Assembly (NCBI RefSeq): GCF_020404745.1
Contig: NZ_JAIZAP010000015.1
Location: forward strand, 60,860-124,859
Length of the DNA stretch: 64,000 nt
Source of the DNA: Aquibacillus saliphilus
GTDB taxonomy: Bacteria; Bacillota; Bacilli; Bacillales; Amphibacillaceae
Direction: 5' to 3'
The notes under the pieces were generated by a model, which worked only from the letters and a program-made list of their open reading frames with translations, did not search any database and was not told the DNA's origin. The position numbers and the translations under genes were made by a program. The stretch's first letter is position 1. Each line of letters starts with the position of its first letter. Positions 8,428 through 16,840 of this stretch are shown here, in pieces.

Positions 8428-8790
8428 TTATTTAGGAACTGGACCCACAAATTCTCCAAATGCATACAACCAATAATATTTTTCTGAACGGTCTTGATTA
8501 AGAAACGGAATTGCAATTAAAATTTCATTAAGTGGTTCAGAAAATTCCACCTCTACCTCATTAACTCCGTTCCAATGATAGCCAATCTTCTTCAATTCCT
8601 TTTTCTTTTCTTTGAATTCATCACTACTCAATAGATTGGCAACGATTTTATTTTTTTCGGACCCGGTAATTTCACGAACCCCTTCCCCACAGCCACAATC
8701 ATCACCTTCATGTGCACTAGCTACTGGCGAAAATAAAAATAGTGTACCGATGGTAGCTAATAATATAATTATTGAATTCTTTCTTAACAT
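8428..8790 (-). CDS. Small secreted protein, unrecognised
   Basis: A 120-residue protein with a clean signal peptide (KKNS-type start MLRKNS, hydrophobic 7-24, cleavage near VASA-HE) and an ATG preceded by AGGAGGGAAAATA. The mature start has DDCGCGEG, a possible metal or disulfide site. The remainder is mixed helix and strand ending in YWLYAFGEFVGPVPK. I recognise no family; it is probably a Bacillaceae-specific exported protein. Monocistronic, convergent with the remnant repeat at 8274-8375. Confidence 0.7.
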   Translation of the reverse strand: MLRKNSIIILLATIGTLFLFSPVASAHEGDDCGCGEGVREITGSEKNKIVANLLSSDEFKEKKKELKKIGYHWNGVNEVEVEFSEPLNEILIAIPFLNQDRSEKYYWLYAFGEFVGPVPK

Positions 8791-9163
8791 TATTTTCCCT
8801 CCTATTCACTTAAAATAACTTCTTTATATATATTTCGACGGTAACAGATATAATCCTTTATTAAATTACATTTTTGTAATTTTATTCCAGAATCTAGACC
8901 ACTCTATCAGTCGGGAACTACGAATAGAATTAATATATTTTAATAATTATGAGTAATATCCAACCTCTACTTTAGCAAAACTAGTTATCCATATTTCGAC
9001 TTGTAATAGGGTAATCAGTGAGTCTGAAAAGCGCTTTAGTTCCATTATATGTTTAACATCATTCTGCATGAGGAATGATATTGTTAAAACATTATGATAC
9101 AATAGTATCTTTTAGTAGACCAATAAGTCTTTTGAATGGATAGGACGAGAAAGGAAGATGGAA
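8791..9163. other. Intergenic, no gene seen
   Basis: AT-rich spacer between two divergent small genes. It holds both ribosome sites, and a TACAAT at 9098-9103 could serve as a -10 element for the rightward gene, but no matching -35 is convincing. No RNA gene or repeat was identified. Confidence 0.4.
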
Positions 9164-9346
9164 ATGGAAAATGAAAAAGAAACACTTACGCACAATGTAG
9201 AGGCAGGCGACAAAATTAATTTTAATGGTACTAATGGAAAAGTAGTCAAACTATTAGAAAACTCAATAATTGTTGAATATTTCAATAGTGAATTAGAAGA
9301 TATAGATAGAACCGTTCTCACCCAAGATGAATACACAAAAAAATAA
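9164..9346 (+). CDS. DUF2187/YkvS-like small protein
   Basis: A 60-residue acidic protein with the pattern VEAGDKINFNGTNGKVVKLLENSIIVEY, a small beta-barrel-like fold matching the DUF2187 family (YkvS of Bacillus subtilis), function unknown. An ATG at 9158 lies too close to the AAAGGA ribosome site; 9164 has an 8-base spacing and is preferred. A terminator follows directly. Confidence 0.7.
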   Translation: MENEKETLTHNVEAGDKINFNGTNGKVVKLLENSIIVEYFNSELEDIDRTVLTQDEYTKK

Positions 9347-9352
9347 ATTAGC

Positions 9353-9398
9353 AAAACAAAATCGAGTGTCAATTTAAACTGATACTCGATTTTGTTTA
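9353..9398 (+). terminator. Bidirectional-type hairpin terminator
   Basis: AAAACAAAATCGAGT pairs with ACTCGATTTTGTTT; the A-rich left arm and T-rich right arm would allow it to act for either strand. It ends the DUF2187-like gene. Confidence 0.8.
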
Positions 9399-9631
9399 TC
9401 CTAGTGTCGATATGTAACTTACTCCTCTATTGTATCGATTGAAAACCATTACGAATACAACTCTTTGACTCTTTTTTCTTCCTTTACAGGTGTTAGGATA
9501 TACATATTCTGCACAGCCCTCACTTGTTTTACGGATGAATACTACCGCTTCGAAAGTTATTCAATTCGACTATTTATTAATTAGCGTACTTTCTTCCTCA
9601 TAGCATTATTCATTTGTCCACTAATTTATGG

Positions 9632-9786
9632 TATAATTTAATAAAGATTAGAATAAGACTAAATAGACCACAGCTAGTAACTGTGGTCTATCGATAAGCG
9701 GTTCCCCAAGAGGGATCGGCTATCCGTTTTGCGAATAGACCTCTCCTAGTCACTTGTTGGGTAAATAGGGAGGTCTATTTTTTATT
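9632..9786 (+). ncRNA. Antisense antitoxin RNA of a type I toxin-antitoxin pair (RatA/SR4-like), with its promoter
   Basis: TGGTATAAT (9629-9637) is an extended -10 promoter. The expected RNA of about 140 nt begins near 9644, contains a perfect hairpin ATAGACCACAG...CTGTGGTCTAT (9663-9691) and ends in a strong terminator, AATAGACCTC...GAGGTCTATT plus T-run (9734-9783). Its 3' end overlaps, on the opposite strand, the last codons and 3' UTR of the toxin gene at 9775-9870. This convergent 3' overlap is the layout of txpA/ratA and bsrG/SR4 in Bacillus subtilis, where the antisense RNA destabilises or blocks toxin mRNA. No transcript data are available; the call rests on promoter, terminator and toxin context. 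Confidence 0.7.
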
Positions 9787-9870
9787 GATCAATGATAGGA
9801 CCAATGCGAGTAATGCAATCAAGAAGGTGCCAAACCCAATTAACACCATAAAACTCTCATACATACCCAT
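9775..9870 (-). CDS. Type I toxin, TxpA/BsrG/holin-like family
   Basis: A 31-residue peptide starting MGMYESFMVLIGFGTFLIA, then an Ala/Leu-rich membrane helix and a KK tail. The N-terminal YESFMVLIGFG pattern is the hallmark of the TxpA/BsrE/BsrG toxins (for example TxpA has YESLMVMIGF). The product should insert into the membrane and is toxic when the antisense RNA is absent. The ribosome site AAAGGGGGTG is strong; ATG at 9870 has an 8-base spacing, while an ATG at 9876 would add Met-Pro. Too short for standard gene finders. It overlaps the antitoxin RNA at its 3' end. Confidence 0.8.
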   Translation of the reverse strand: MGMYESFMVLIGFGTFLIALLALVLSLINKK

Positions 9871-10045
9871 AGGCATCACCCCCTTTCGATGGGGTTTAGC
9901 CGACCTCTCCCTATAAGAACATTATCTTACTAGATTATATCATACATCCAATTAAATAAGAACAAACGTTCCTTTTAATGAAAAATACCAAGTACCGTGT
10001 CTGGACAATTCTCGATGAATGGTACCTGGTAGTAATAATTTAATT

Positions 10046-10237
10046 CTATATATTATGATCTTTACAATACGATTCAACGATTTCTTCAATTTGACTAGCT
10101 TCAGGGTATTTACCAGAAAATGTAAACTTCAATTCTTCTTTAAAGTCCCCCTGCTCATAAACATGAACCGCGCCATTTTGATTAATTACACTATATTCCG
10201 GTTCGAACCTGTATCCATTTCTATCAATTGCACCCAA
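10046..10237 (-). CDS. Small DUF5370-like protein
   Basis: From the TTG at 10237 the product is 63 residues beginning MGAIDRNGYRFEPEYSVI and ending in a glutamate-rich helix (ASQIEEIVESYCKDHNI). AAAAAGGA lies 8 bases upstream of the TTG; an upstream ATG (10270) would add 11 residues but has no ribosome site. The pattern resembles small Bacillaceae proteins of the DUF5370 family, function unknown; family recall is tentative. A hairpin (about 9987-10030) lies beyond its 3' end. Confidence 0.6.
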   Translation of the reverse strand: MGAIDRNGYRFEPEYSVINQNGAVHVYEQGDFKEELKFTFSGKYPEASQIEEIVESYCKDHNI

Positions 10238-10311
10238 GACCATCATCCTTTTTTCTTTTAGTAATTGCATCGCGCAGATTAATTATTCATCTTCTGCGCC
10301 TTTCTTACTTT

Positions 10312-11061
10312 TTAAAAAAGGTGATGAAATAATCGTTCTCTATCTTCGAAAAACTGCTTCATAATCGAATAATGCTGGGTATCTTCGAGTTTAGTCTCGT
10401 GCATTCCGTCATTTGTTAACTCAACTATTTTGGCATGTGGATATGCCATAAGGATTGGAGAATGAGTAGATATAATAAACTGAGAGCCTTGGTTTACTAG
10501 GTCATTGATTCTAGCCAACATGGATAATTGTCTCAAAGGTGATAGTGCTGCTTCGGGCTCATCCAGGATGTATAAACCATTTCCTTTGAAACGATCATTA
10601 AAGGCAGCAAAAAAAGATTCCCCATGTGATTGTTCATGAAGTGACTTCCCACCAAAGGAATCGATTATCTTACCTCCACCTGGCTCCTTATCCAAATCCT
10701 CAATATTAGTCGCAACATTATAAAAAGTTTCGGACCGAAAGAAAAAACTATCTTTTGCTCGGTGCACCCCTTTGACTAATGTTAAGTAATCGTCCAAATT
10801 GGAGTGAGAATCAAAATTCGAGAAATTAAAGTTTAGTGTGCCACCCTCAGGGTTAAACCCTAATGCCACGGCAATTCCCTCAAGCAACGTAGACTTCCCC
10901 ATTCCATTTTCTCCTATAATATAGGTTACATTGGGGTGCAATGTCAGATCCCTAAACTGTCGAATGATAGCAAGAGATAATGGAAACGTATCATAGGAAA
11001 ATATCCGATCCCTTTTTAGACAAACTTCCCTAATATATTGATTATCACGATTTAAAATCAT
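10312..11061 (-). CDS. AAA family ATPase (RecF/SMC-like, AAA_21 type)
   Basis: A 249-residue single-domain ABC-type ATPase with Walker A GENGMGKST (about 50-58), signature-like SHGESFFAAFNDRF, Walker B LYILDEPEAALSP and switch STHSPIL. No membrane or permease partner is present, so it is not a transporter ATPase; such stand-alone proteins often act in DNA repair, stress or defence, but a role cannot be assigned. The start at 11061 is chosen for AGGAGG 8 bases upstream; a longer frame from 11103 lacks a ribosome site. Downstream of, and probably co-transcribed with, the SEC-C protein gene. Confidence 0.8.
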   Translation of the reverse strand: MILNRDNQYIREVCLKRDRIFSYDTFPLSLAIIRQFRDLTLHPNVTYIIGENGMGKSTLLEGIAVALGFNPEGGTLNFNFSNFDSHSNLDDYLTLVKGVHRAKDSFFFRSETFYNVATNIEDLDKEPGGGKIIDSFGGKSLHEQSHGESFFAAFNDRFKGNGLYILDEPEAALSPLRQLSMLARINDLVNQGSQFIISTHSPILMAYPHAKIVELTNDGMHETKLEDTQHYSIMKQFFEDRERLFHHLF

Positions 11062-11103
11062 TGATTTCCTCCTATATATTGGGATGGTACTGTCTACTAC
11101 CAC

Positions 11104-12285
11104 TTATCTCCCACAGCATTTTTTATATTTCTTTCCACTACCGCATGGGCATGGTTCATTTCTACCCACTTTTACGGTCTTATTAGGCTCGTCATGCTTA
11201 TGCGAAGTTGCCTGCAAGGGGTTCAGATATTTTCTTTCCTGTTTAGCCAACTCATTTGGTGAATAGCCTTTAAGTCTCCATTGTCTCGTATTATTCATCA
11301 AATAAACGACACGGTCCATTAATGCTTGCGCCTGTTTTGAACCGCCAAGTTCAAATATATTACTTAAATTCTCTAAAATATGGTTAGGTTCGCTCCCATT
11401 TAAAATGTCAAATACACACTCTTCGACAATTTCATCTACGGCTTCCTTACTGATTTCAAAAGCTTGTGTAAGGTATTTAACCAACTGGAGGTAGCTTTTA
11501 TTTTTTTCAATAAACTCAGGATCACCTGCTGCCAAGAGTTGCTGCTTGCTGAAAGGGTAAAAAGGTAGATCCTTTCTCCTTTCATGCTCCTCAATGACTG
11601 TTTCTGGATTTACTACAGCTTGATTGGAAAATCCATGCACATCAATTTGAAAGTGCTCCATATATTCATTCGAATTATGAATCACTCGGAAATACTCTCT
11701 TATATCTACTGCTTCTTTTGAGTATGCTTCAATCATATCTATTAACTGTGTGCTACTTAACGTACCATAATAGTATAACAGACCGTGTGATAGTTTTAGC
11801 CACTCGGAGTTCCTTTTTACAGTCGCTCTTACATTCAAATCATTTTTCATGGCTTTAATTGGAACAACAAGTTCATCAGGAACAGCTACTATTTTCTCAC
11901 CCTGGTAGGTTCCAGTGTAAACCAGTCCAGTCATTCGAAAATAATCTATTTGGTCTAGACCCAATGAAGGGTTCATGATTTTCCCACCACTTTCGACTAT
12001 TTTCAATAAAAATGTTAACCGTTCACTATCCCAAGTTTGATAAATAGCCCCTAAATGTTCAGGTATTTTTTCAAGTAGCACGCTAATTAAATCAGCTTTT
12101 TTCAAACCACTAACACCTTTTAAATCTAAATTTTTTCTAATAAGGTCTAATTCATATTTTGTGTACGTGCTCAACCTTTCTTCAAGCGAGATAGGGATCG
12201 TTATTTCACTCCATAACTTCTTATGCCGCTTCTCTGCTTGTTCTGTTATCCAGTCATTCCCGTTGTTAAGTTTTTCATTAATCAT
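11104..12285 (-). CDS. SEC-C motif protein with SAP-like N-terminal region
   Basis: A 393-residue protein whose last 21 residues (GRNEPCPCGSGKKYKKCCG) are a canonical SEC-C zinc-binding motif, as at the end of SecA. Near residues 40-75 a segment KYELDLIRKNLDLKGVSGLKKADLIS resembles a SAP-like helix-extended-loop-helix. The middle is helical and unrecognised. SEC-C motifs are found in many unrelated proteins and mediate zinc-dependent protein or nucleic-acid contact; function here is unknown. The AAA ATPase gene begins just after its stop, so the two may work together. Confidence 0.75.
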   Translation of the reverse strand: MINEKLNNGNDWITEQAEKRHKKLWSEITIPISLEERLSTYTKYELDLIRKNLDLKGVSGLKKADLISVLLEKIPEHLGAIYQTWDSERLTFLLKIVESGGKIMNPSLGLDQIDYFRMTGLVYTGTYQGEKIVAVPDELVVPIKAMKNDLNVRATVKRNSEWLKLSHGLLYYYGTLSSTQLIDMIEAYSKEAVDIREYFRVIHNSNEYMEHFQIDVHGFSNQAVVNPETVIEEHERRKDLPFYPFSKQQLLAAGDPEFIEKNKSYLQLVKYLTQAFEISKEAVDEIVEECVFDILNGSEPNHILENLSNIFELGGSKQAQALMDRVVYLMNNTRQWRLKGYSPNELAKQERKYLNPLQATSHKHDEPNKTVKVGRNEPCPCGSGKKYKKCCGR

Positions 12286-12672
12286 CTAATTCACCCTACT
12301 TTTTATCATTGGGATACGGGACCACATCAGTCCCTTGTCCCCCTATTTCAAGGAAACGCAAGAATATTTCAATATAAGTGAAATGCACTATAATTGTCGT
12401 CTATCCAAATTAAAGAAGTAACCGCCCATATTAATTCCATGGTAGAGGTTACTTCATTTTAATATAAACTTCACATGTAGACGGTCAGTAGTTAGGTACT
12501 GAGTTGTTCGCTTTACTTGGTTCCTTTTCCGATTATAAGTATAGATTTTAATTTTTTGCCTGTCAATAAAAGCAACAACGCTCAGCAATTGCATGCCCTT
12601 GGAATTCCATTATTTCATTTTTGCTCAAACCTCTTTGGATTCATTTTTAGTACAAAACAGTATCCATAACGA
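12286..12672. other. Intergenic with one hairpin
   Basis: GAAGTAACC (12415-12423) pairs with GGTTACTTC (12447-12455) and is followed by ATTTTAAT, a possible weak terminator for plus-strand transcription or part of a dispersed repeat. A CCCTTGTCCCC stretch near 12331-12341 belongs to the GGGACA-type repeats also seen at 15.66, 39.54 and 40.07 kb. No gene seen. Confidence 0.4.
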
Positions 12673-13257
12673 TTACAACCGCCAAGCACCGCACCGTCTG
12701 ATCCTATAATTCCTGTCTATTTTACCAATAAAAAAAAGGGTAACATGCATCCAAATCCAACTGTAGATAAGGCAGAACGAGAAAATTCCTAGCATGATAG
12801 AGATACTTGGTTCACCCGTAACCGATGGGCCTAAGACTGGAAAATCTAATAAATAGAGTAGGATCATCATTCCAAGCGCCAGACTAACTGCTCCTGTAAT
12901 GGCAACGAGTAATCTTCTTTTTAATAACTTAAAACCAACACCCAGCCCCACACCTAAAAGTCCAGTAGTAAATAAAAAGACAACTACCTCCGTAGGCTGG
13001 ATAATGACCAACAACAGAGTAGTTAATAGATAGGTAATAAACCCAATCCTAATTGATAATATCGTTGCTAGAACGATAGGACCAGTAGCTAGCATACTAA
13101 ATAAATACCCTATTCCCGTAAACAAACCAGCTGCTTGAAAGAGAGCTGCTATCGCACCTAAAACACTACCAAGAACAAGCTTAATCGTGTTTGTATAGTG
13201 ATCGGTTGTCACCCCATGCTCCGTGTGATAAAGTAAACCAACCATTCTCCCCAACAT
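12673..13257 (-). CDS. Integral membrane protein, possible ECF S-component-like
   Basis: A 194-residue protein, nearly all hydrophobic, with about five to six membrane helices (for example VLGSVLGAIAALFQAAGLF and LLVIIQPTEVVVFLF). The pattern of short helices with small residues recalls substrate-binding S components of ECF transporters or DUF2232-type proteins, but no diagnostic motif is present. A TAGGGGGGA ribosome site favours ATG 13257; a longer frame starts at 13347. It lies downstream of the HMA protein gene on the same strand, but the relation is unclear. Confidence 0.6.
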   Translation of the reverse strand: MLGRMVGLLYHTEHGVTTDHYTNTIKLVLGSVLGAIAALFQAAGLFTGIGYLFSMLATGPIVLATILSIRIGFITYLLTTLLLVIIQPTEVVVFLFTTGLLGVGLGVGFKLLKRRLLVAITGAVSLALGMMILLYLLDFPVLGPSVTGEPSISIMLGIFSFCLIYSWIWMHVTLFFIGKIDRNYRIRRCGAWRL

Positions 13258-13451
13258 TCCAATCCCCCCTATGTCTATATTTAACACCGATCGAACAAAA
13301 TTATGCCCAAAAGGTGCTTTTCTCGCTTCATTCGAGGTTATAGACACAAGATCAGAGCTGCTACAAACAACGATTTCTTCAGCAGACTTAAGAGTTGGTG
13401 ATTGGATGGTGTGGCTTCCTGCTCCATCTCATGCACCACTCTCTGGAAAAT

Positions 13452-13745
13452 CTATACTTCTTTAACCTGATATCCGTTTGCTTGTAAAGCTTTTTTAATC
13501 CATTCTCTTTCCATCGCAACTGGATCGAACTCAATAGAAAGAATATGGTCTTCTTGGTCAAAATCATGTTCCTCGATTCCAACAATGGTCCGAAGCGCAT
13601 CATTTAGACTTCGCACACATGTATCGCAATCAGCATTGGTTATGTGGAGTTTTACAACTTCCGCGTCAGCAGCAACTTCTGGTTCTTTATCACCAAAAGC
13701 AAAACCCGTCACAATTAAAATGGTTAATACAATTAGTCCTCTCAT
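13452..13745 (-). CDS. Exported heavy-metal-associated (HMA) domain protein
   Basis: A 97-residue protein with an N-terminal hydrophobic segment (RGLIVLTILIVTGFAFG) acting as signal or anchor, and an HMA ferredoxin-like domain with the metal motif NADCDTC at about residues 37-43, the equivalent of GMTCxxC in copper chaperones. The methionine usual before the first cysteine is replaced by alanine. It probably binds copper or another soft metal outside the membrane. GGAGGTGC is 10 bases before the ATG at 13745; a longer frame from 13805 lacks a ribosome site. Confidence 0.7.
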   Translation of the reverse strand: MRGLIVLTILIVTGFAFGDKEPEVAADAEVVKLHITNADCDTCVRSLNDALRTIVGIEEHDFDQEDHILSIEFDPVAMEREWIKKALQANGYQVKEV

Positions 13746-13958
13746 TTTTTGTGCACCTCCATCAATAGTATGGTTATTATTTTCATTTTCAAAAAAACCA
13801 TACATGAGATATGCTGTTCAGACCGATATGGTTTTTAAAAAACTACACGGGAAAATGCTGAAATTCCTTGCCAGTTTCCCCTTTCCCTAGTTGGTACTAA
13901 TCATACAGTTCTAATCATATCCTTTTAAAAGATGACCATAAAAAGGAGTGTTTGTGAT

Positions 13959-15368
13959 TTGAAAAAAGTTAAGGTGGGTTTACAGCCCATTGTAAGCAAA
14001 ATAAATTTGCCCACTGTTTTGAAATCAACTATACTTCCAGGTGACTATACGGAAAGCTTAGTCATTGCAACCCAGGTTGGAGAGATTTATTACATAAGAA
14101 ACGAAGAAATAAGGACTTTTTTAGATATTCGCTCACAAATCATAGAACTAGGGTCTAATGGTGGGTATGATGAGCGGGGTTTGTTAGGGCTAGCATTTCA
14201 TCCGGATTTTTATTATAACGGGTTGTTTTATCTTCATTATTCAGCAGCTGACACACAAGGTCCAGGTGCTCTTTCTAATTCTTTCGAGCCTAACCCATGT
14301 GATCCAGGTACTTTAAACCTAAGCTGGAAAAATAGAGAAACTCAATATGATCATGTCAATACAGTAGAAGAATGGATGTTGCAATCAAATGGTCAACCTA
14401 GAAAGCGACGGACATTACTAAACGTAAGGAGGCCATTTTCGAATCATAATGGGGTGAATAGCTTGAACTTCTCACCTGAAACAGGAAAACTCGTTTTAAC
14501 AACCGGAGATGGTGGATCAGGCTATGATCCGTTTAATTTAAGTCAGGATGATATGGAGATTGCTGGAAAAATAATTGAAATTGACGTAGTGATGCAAACA
14601 TCTATCGATAATCCACCGATAGTCTCACGTTTTGATGAACTTCCCACACCTATCCAAGAAACTCTTACGGTAATGGCTAAAGGGGTTCGGAATATATCTG
14701 GCATTTCCTATCAACGATTTTATAATCAATATATAAAATATGCTGGAAATGTCGGACAGGATTTAGTAGAGTCTATTTTTTCATTCGTTGATTATACATC
14801 GATACCAGTCACTCAGCTTATTCAAGCCTCTTTAATGGGATCCGAACTTGACCAAGAAGGATTGGTTAACTTTGGCTGGCGGGCGTGGGAAGGTGCCTTT
14901 CTAACTTCGTTTATAAGTGACTGCTCTGACAATCAGTCATTGGACGAGAAAACAATTGCTTATTATAAAGAAGCAGTAAAAACTTCAGTAAAGCGAATTC
15001 AACCTTTAATTAGTTATTTTCATCAAGAGCCCCGCCCCGATAAGTTTGGCGGTACGGCACTTACAGGAGTCCAACCTTATATGGGGAATAAAATCCCGGA
15101 TTTAACTGGAAGCGTTGTGTTTACCGATCTTGCTCGGAAGGGCGATTCTGAATCGCCGGCTAGAGGAGTTTTAGCTTATACTAGGGCAAGACTAGATGGT
15201 AAACTAAATGATTTTAGTGAGATTCACACTGATTATCCTTTTGGGTCTCAATCAGCTTATTATGTTAGTCTAGGAACAACTATTGATCAAACTAGACACT
15301 ATTTAGGAGTTTATCGGTCTATGAAAGTTACGGATTATAACCTAGGAACTGTCTTTGAGATTGTTTAA
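13959..15368 (+). CDS. Glucose/sorbosone dehydrogenase-like (PQQ-type beta-propeller) protein
   Basis: About 469 residues with motifs of the soluble aldose sugar dehydrogenase family: ERGLLGLAFHPDFYYNGLFY, FSNHNGVNSLNFSPETGKL and LVLTTGDGGSGYDP. Family members oxidise sugars using PQQ in the periplasm. Here there is no signal peptide and no PQQ synthesis gene, and the protein contains an unusual long insertion before the second propeller half (about residues 100-150). The TTG at 13959 is chosen because AAAAGGAG lies 10 bases upstream; an ATG at 13932 has no ribosome site. Function and cofactor remain uncertain. A terminator follows. Confidence 0.7.
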   Translation: MKKVKVGLQPIVSKINLPTVLKSTILPGDYTESLVIATQVGEIYYIRNEEIRTFLDIRSQIIELGSNGGYDERGLLGLAFHPDFYYNGLFYLHYSAADTQGPGALSNSFEPNPCDPGTLNLSWKNRETQYDHVNTVEEWMLQSNGQPRKRRTLLNVRRPFSNHNGVNSLNFSPETGKLVLTTGDGGSGYDPFNLSQDDMEIAGKIIEIDVVMQTSIDNPPIVSRFDELPTPIQETLTVMAKGVRNISGISYQRFYNQYIKYAGNVGQDLVESIFSFVDYTSIPVTQLIQASLMGSELDQEGLVNFGWRAWEGAFLTSFISDCSDNQSLDEKTIAYYKEAVKTSVKRIQPLISYFHQEPRPDKFGGTALTGVQPYMGNKIPDLTGSVVFTDLARKGDSESPARGVLAYTRARLDGKLNDFSEIHTDYPFGSQSAYYVSLGTTIDQTRHYLGVYRSMKVTDYNLGTVFEIV

Positions 15369-15377
15369 CGGGATATG

Positions 15378-15410
15378 GAAACAGGTCGGTTGTCCCATGC
15401 CTGTTTTTTC
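15378..15410 (+). terminator. Terminator after the sugar dehydrogenase-like gene
   Basis: GAAACAGG pairs with CCTGTTTTTTCC at the loop distance of about 14 bases and ends in T residues. A second inverted repeat, ACCCTATA/TATAGGGT (15427-15470), follows and may be a repeat element. The rest up to 15681 holds GGTACC- and GGGACA-type repeats but no gene. Confidence 0.7.
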
Positions 15411-15681
15411 CATTATACATAAAAGAACCCTATAAAAGGGCCACTTTTTTAAGTGTCCATTCTATAGGGTACATTTTACAGATCATGGTAGTGGTTACTT
15501 CTTTTTAGAATGTAAACATCAAATGGTCTACCGTTCTTTATACGATTTGAAGCTGTAGGTACCATGTAGTCTTCACTACTAGGCACCTTTTTCTTATCAA
15601 ATCACACACAGAAAGTAGGCACTAATAGAAATCTGTCCTCTTAACATTACCGGGACAAGGAACCTGCCCCTCTGTCCCATT

Positions 15682-16737
15682 TTAATAAACGTCTTTCCAC
15701 TCATCGATATTGTCTGCGTCAAAACGGAATGGGTCGCCTAGCAATACTTCTGTTCCGTCTTCTGTTTCCGTCACTTCATAAGATCCAAGATCTCCCGCTT
15801 CGAATGTATCTCCTACTTCGCCAGTAATTTCTTCCGCAACTAGCATATTCGCAGTGTATCCTGCTAGATAACCTAATTCAATTGGATTCCAAAGGTACAT
15901 CCAAGGACTTACTCCGTTCTCAATATACTCTGCCATTTCACTTGGTAACCCAAGCCCCGTGACTACTACTTCTCCTTGTAAACCTTTATCTGTAATTACC
16001 TTTGATGCAGCAGCAATCCCAACCGTTGTAGGTGCAATAATTCCTTTTAAATCAGGGTAAGATTGTAATAATGCTTCCGTTTCTGATACACTTTTATCTC
16101 TTAGGTCGTCACCATAGGCAACCTCAACTAACTCTATATTGTCGTAATCCGATTTTTCTAATTCCTTCTGCATCCATTCAATCCATAGATTTTGGTTTGA
16201 TGCTTGTGATGTTGCACTTAAAACTGCAATTTGACCCTCATTATCAATCATTTCTGCAACTGCTTCAATTTGAATTCTACCAATTGCTTCTGGGTCTGCT
16301 TGGTTTACGTGAACCATTCTGCTATTGCCATTTACTGCTGAATCTGTGGAAAGAACTTTAATTCCCCTGTCTTTTGCTTTTGTTAAAACAGGCTCAAGAC
16401 CATCATAATCATTACCAACAACCGTAATACTATCTACTTGTTGTGAAATTAGTTCTTCGATGATTTGAATTTGCCCCTCAACTGTTGGTTGTTCTGGCGC
16501 TCTGAGGATAGCTTCATCACCTGCTTCAGTTATCGCATCCTCAAATCCTTCCATTAATTTTTCACCGAATGGATTCCCTGTACTTTTGAAAATGATTGCA
16601 TGTCTTTCACCTGCATCATCTCCACCACCGTCTGAATCACCGTTCCCTTCGTCCGATCCTGTTTCTTCCCCACCACACGCTACTAGAAGTGTAAGAAGTA
16701 CGAGCATAAGAAAGCTTAATAAACTAAATTTTTTCAT
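15682..16737 (-). CDS. rhaS: Rhamnose-type CUT2 ABC transporter substrate-binding lipoprotein
   Basis: A 351-residue periplasmic-binding-protein (Peripla_BP_4) lipoprotein; lipobox LLVAC with cysteine 21, then a Gly/Asp-rich linker. The mature domain starts HAIIFKSTGNPFGEKLMEGFE and carries the EQPTVEGQIQIIEELISQQVD pattern of the RhaS/LsrB branch. Next to a complete CUT2 importer and an alpha-L-rhamnosidase, rhamnose is the likely ligand; autoinducer-2 binding proteins are close relatives, so ligand identity is inferred from context. It is the last gene of the importer operon, 103 bases after the second permease. A GGGACA repeat abuts its stop codon. Confidence 0.8.
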   Translation of the reverse strand: MKKFSLLSFLMLVLLTLLVACGGEETGSDEGNGDSDGGGDDAGERHAIIFKSTGNPFGEKLMEGFEDAITEAGDEAILRAPEQPTVEGQIQIIEELISQQVDSITVVGNDYDGLEPVLTKAKDRGIKVLSTDSAVNGNSRMVHVNQADPEAIGRIQIEAVAEMIDNEGQIAVLSATSQASNQNLWIEWMQKELEKSDYDNIELVEVAYGDDLRDKSVSETEALLQSYPDLKGIIAPTTVGIAAASKVITDKGLQGEVVVTGLGLPSEMAEYIENGVSPWMYLWNPIELGYLAGYTANMLVAEEITGEVGDTFEAGDLGSYEVTETEDGTEVLLGDPFRFDADNIDEWKDVY

Positions 16738-16840
16738 TCTGAATCCTCCCCTTTGTTATATATAATCAACAGCACAGAAAGCCCTTACAAACAATTAAAT
16801 TCGTCTGACTCCCTATAAGCAGCTGTTATTACAGAAATAA

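Noticed and set aside
13388..13603. Minus-strand frame overlapping the HMA protein gene end
   Set aside because: Out of frame with the HMA domain, no ribosome site and no recognisable features.
16071..16361. Frame opposite the rhamnose-binding protein
   Set aside because: Composition is that of an antisense shadow and no start signal is present.
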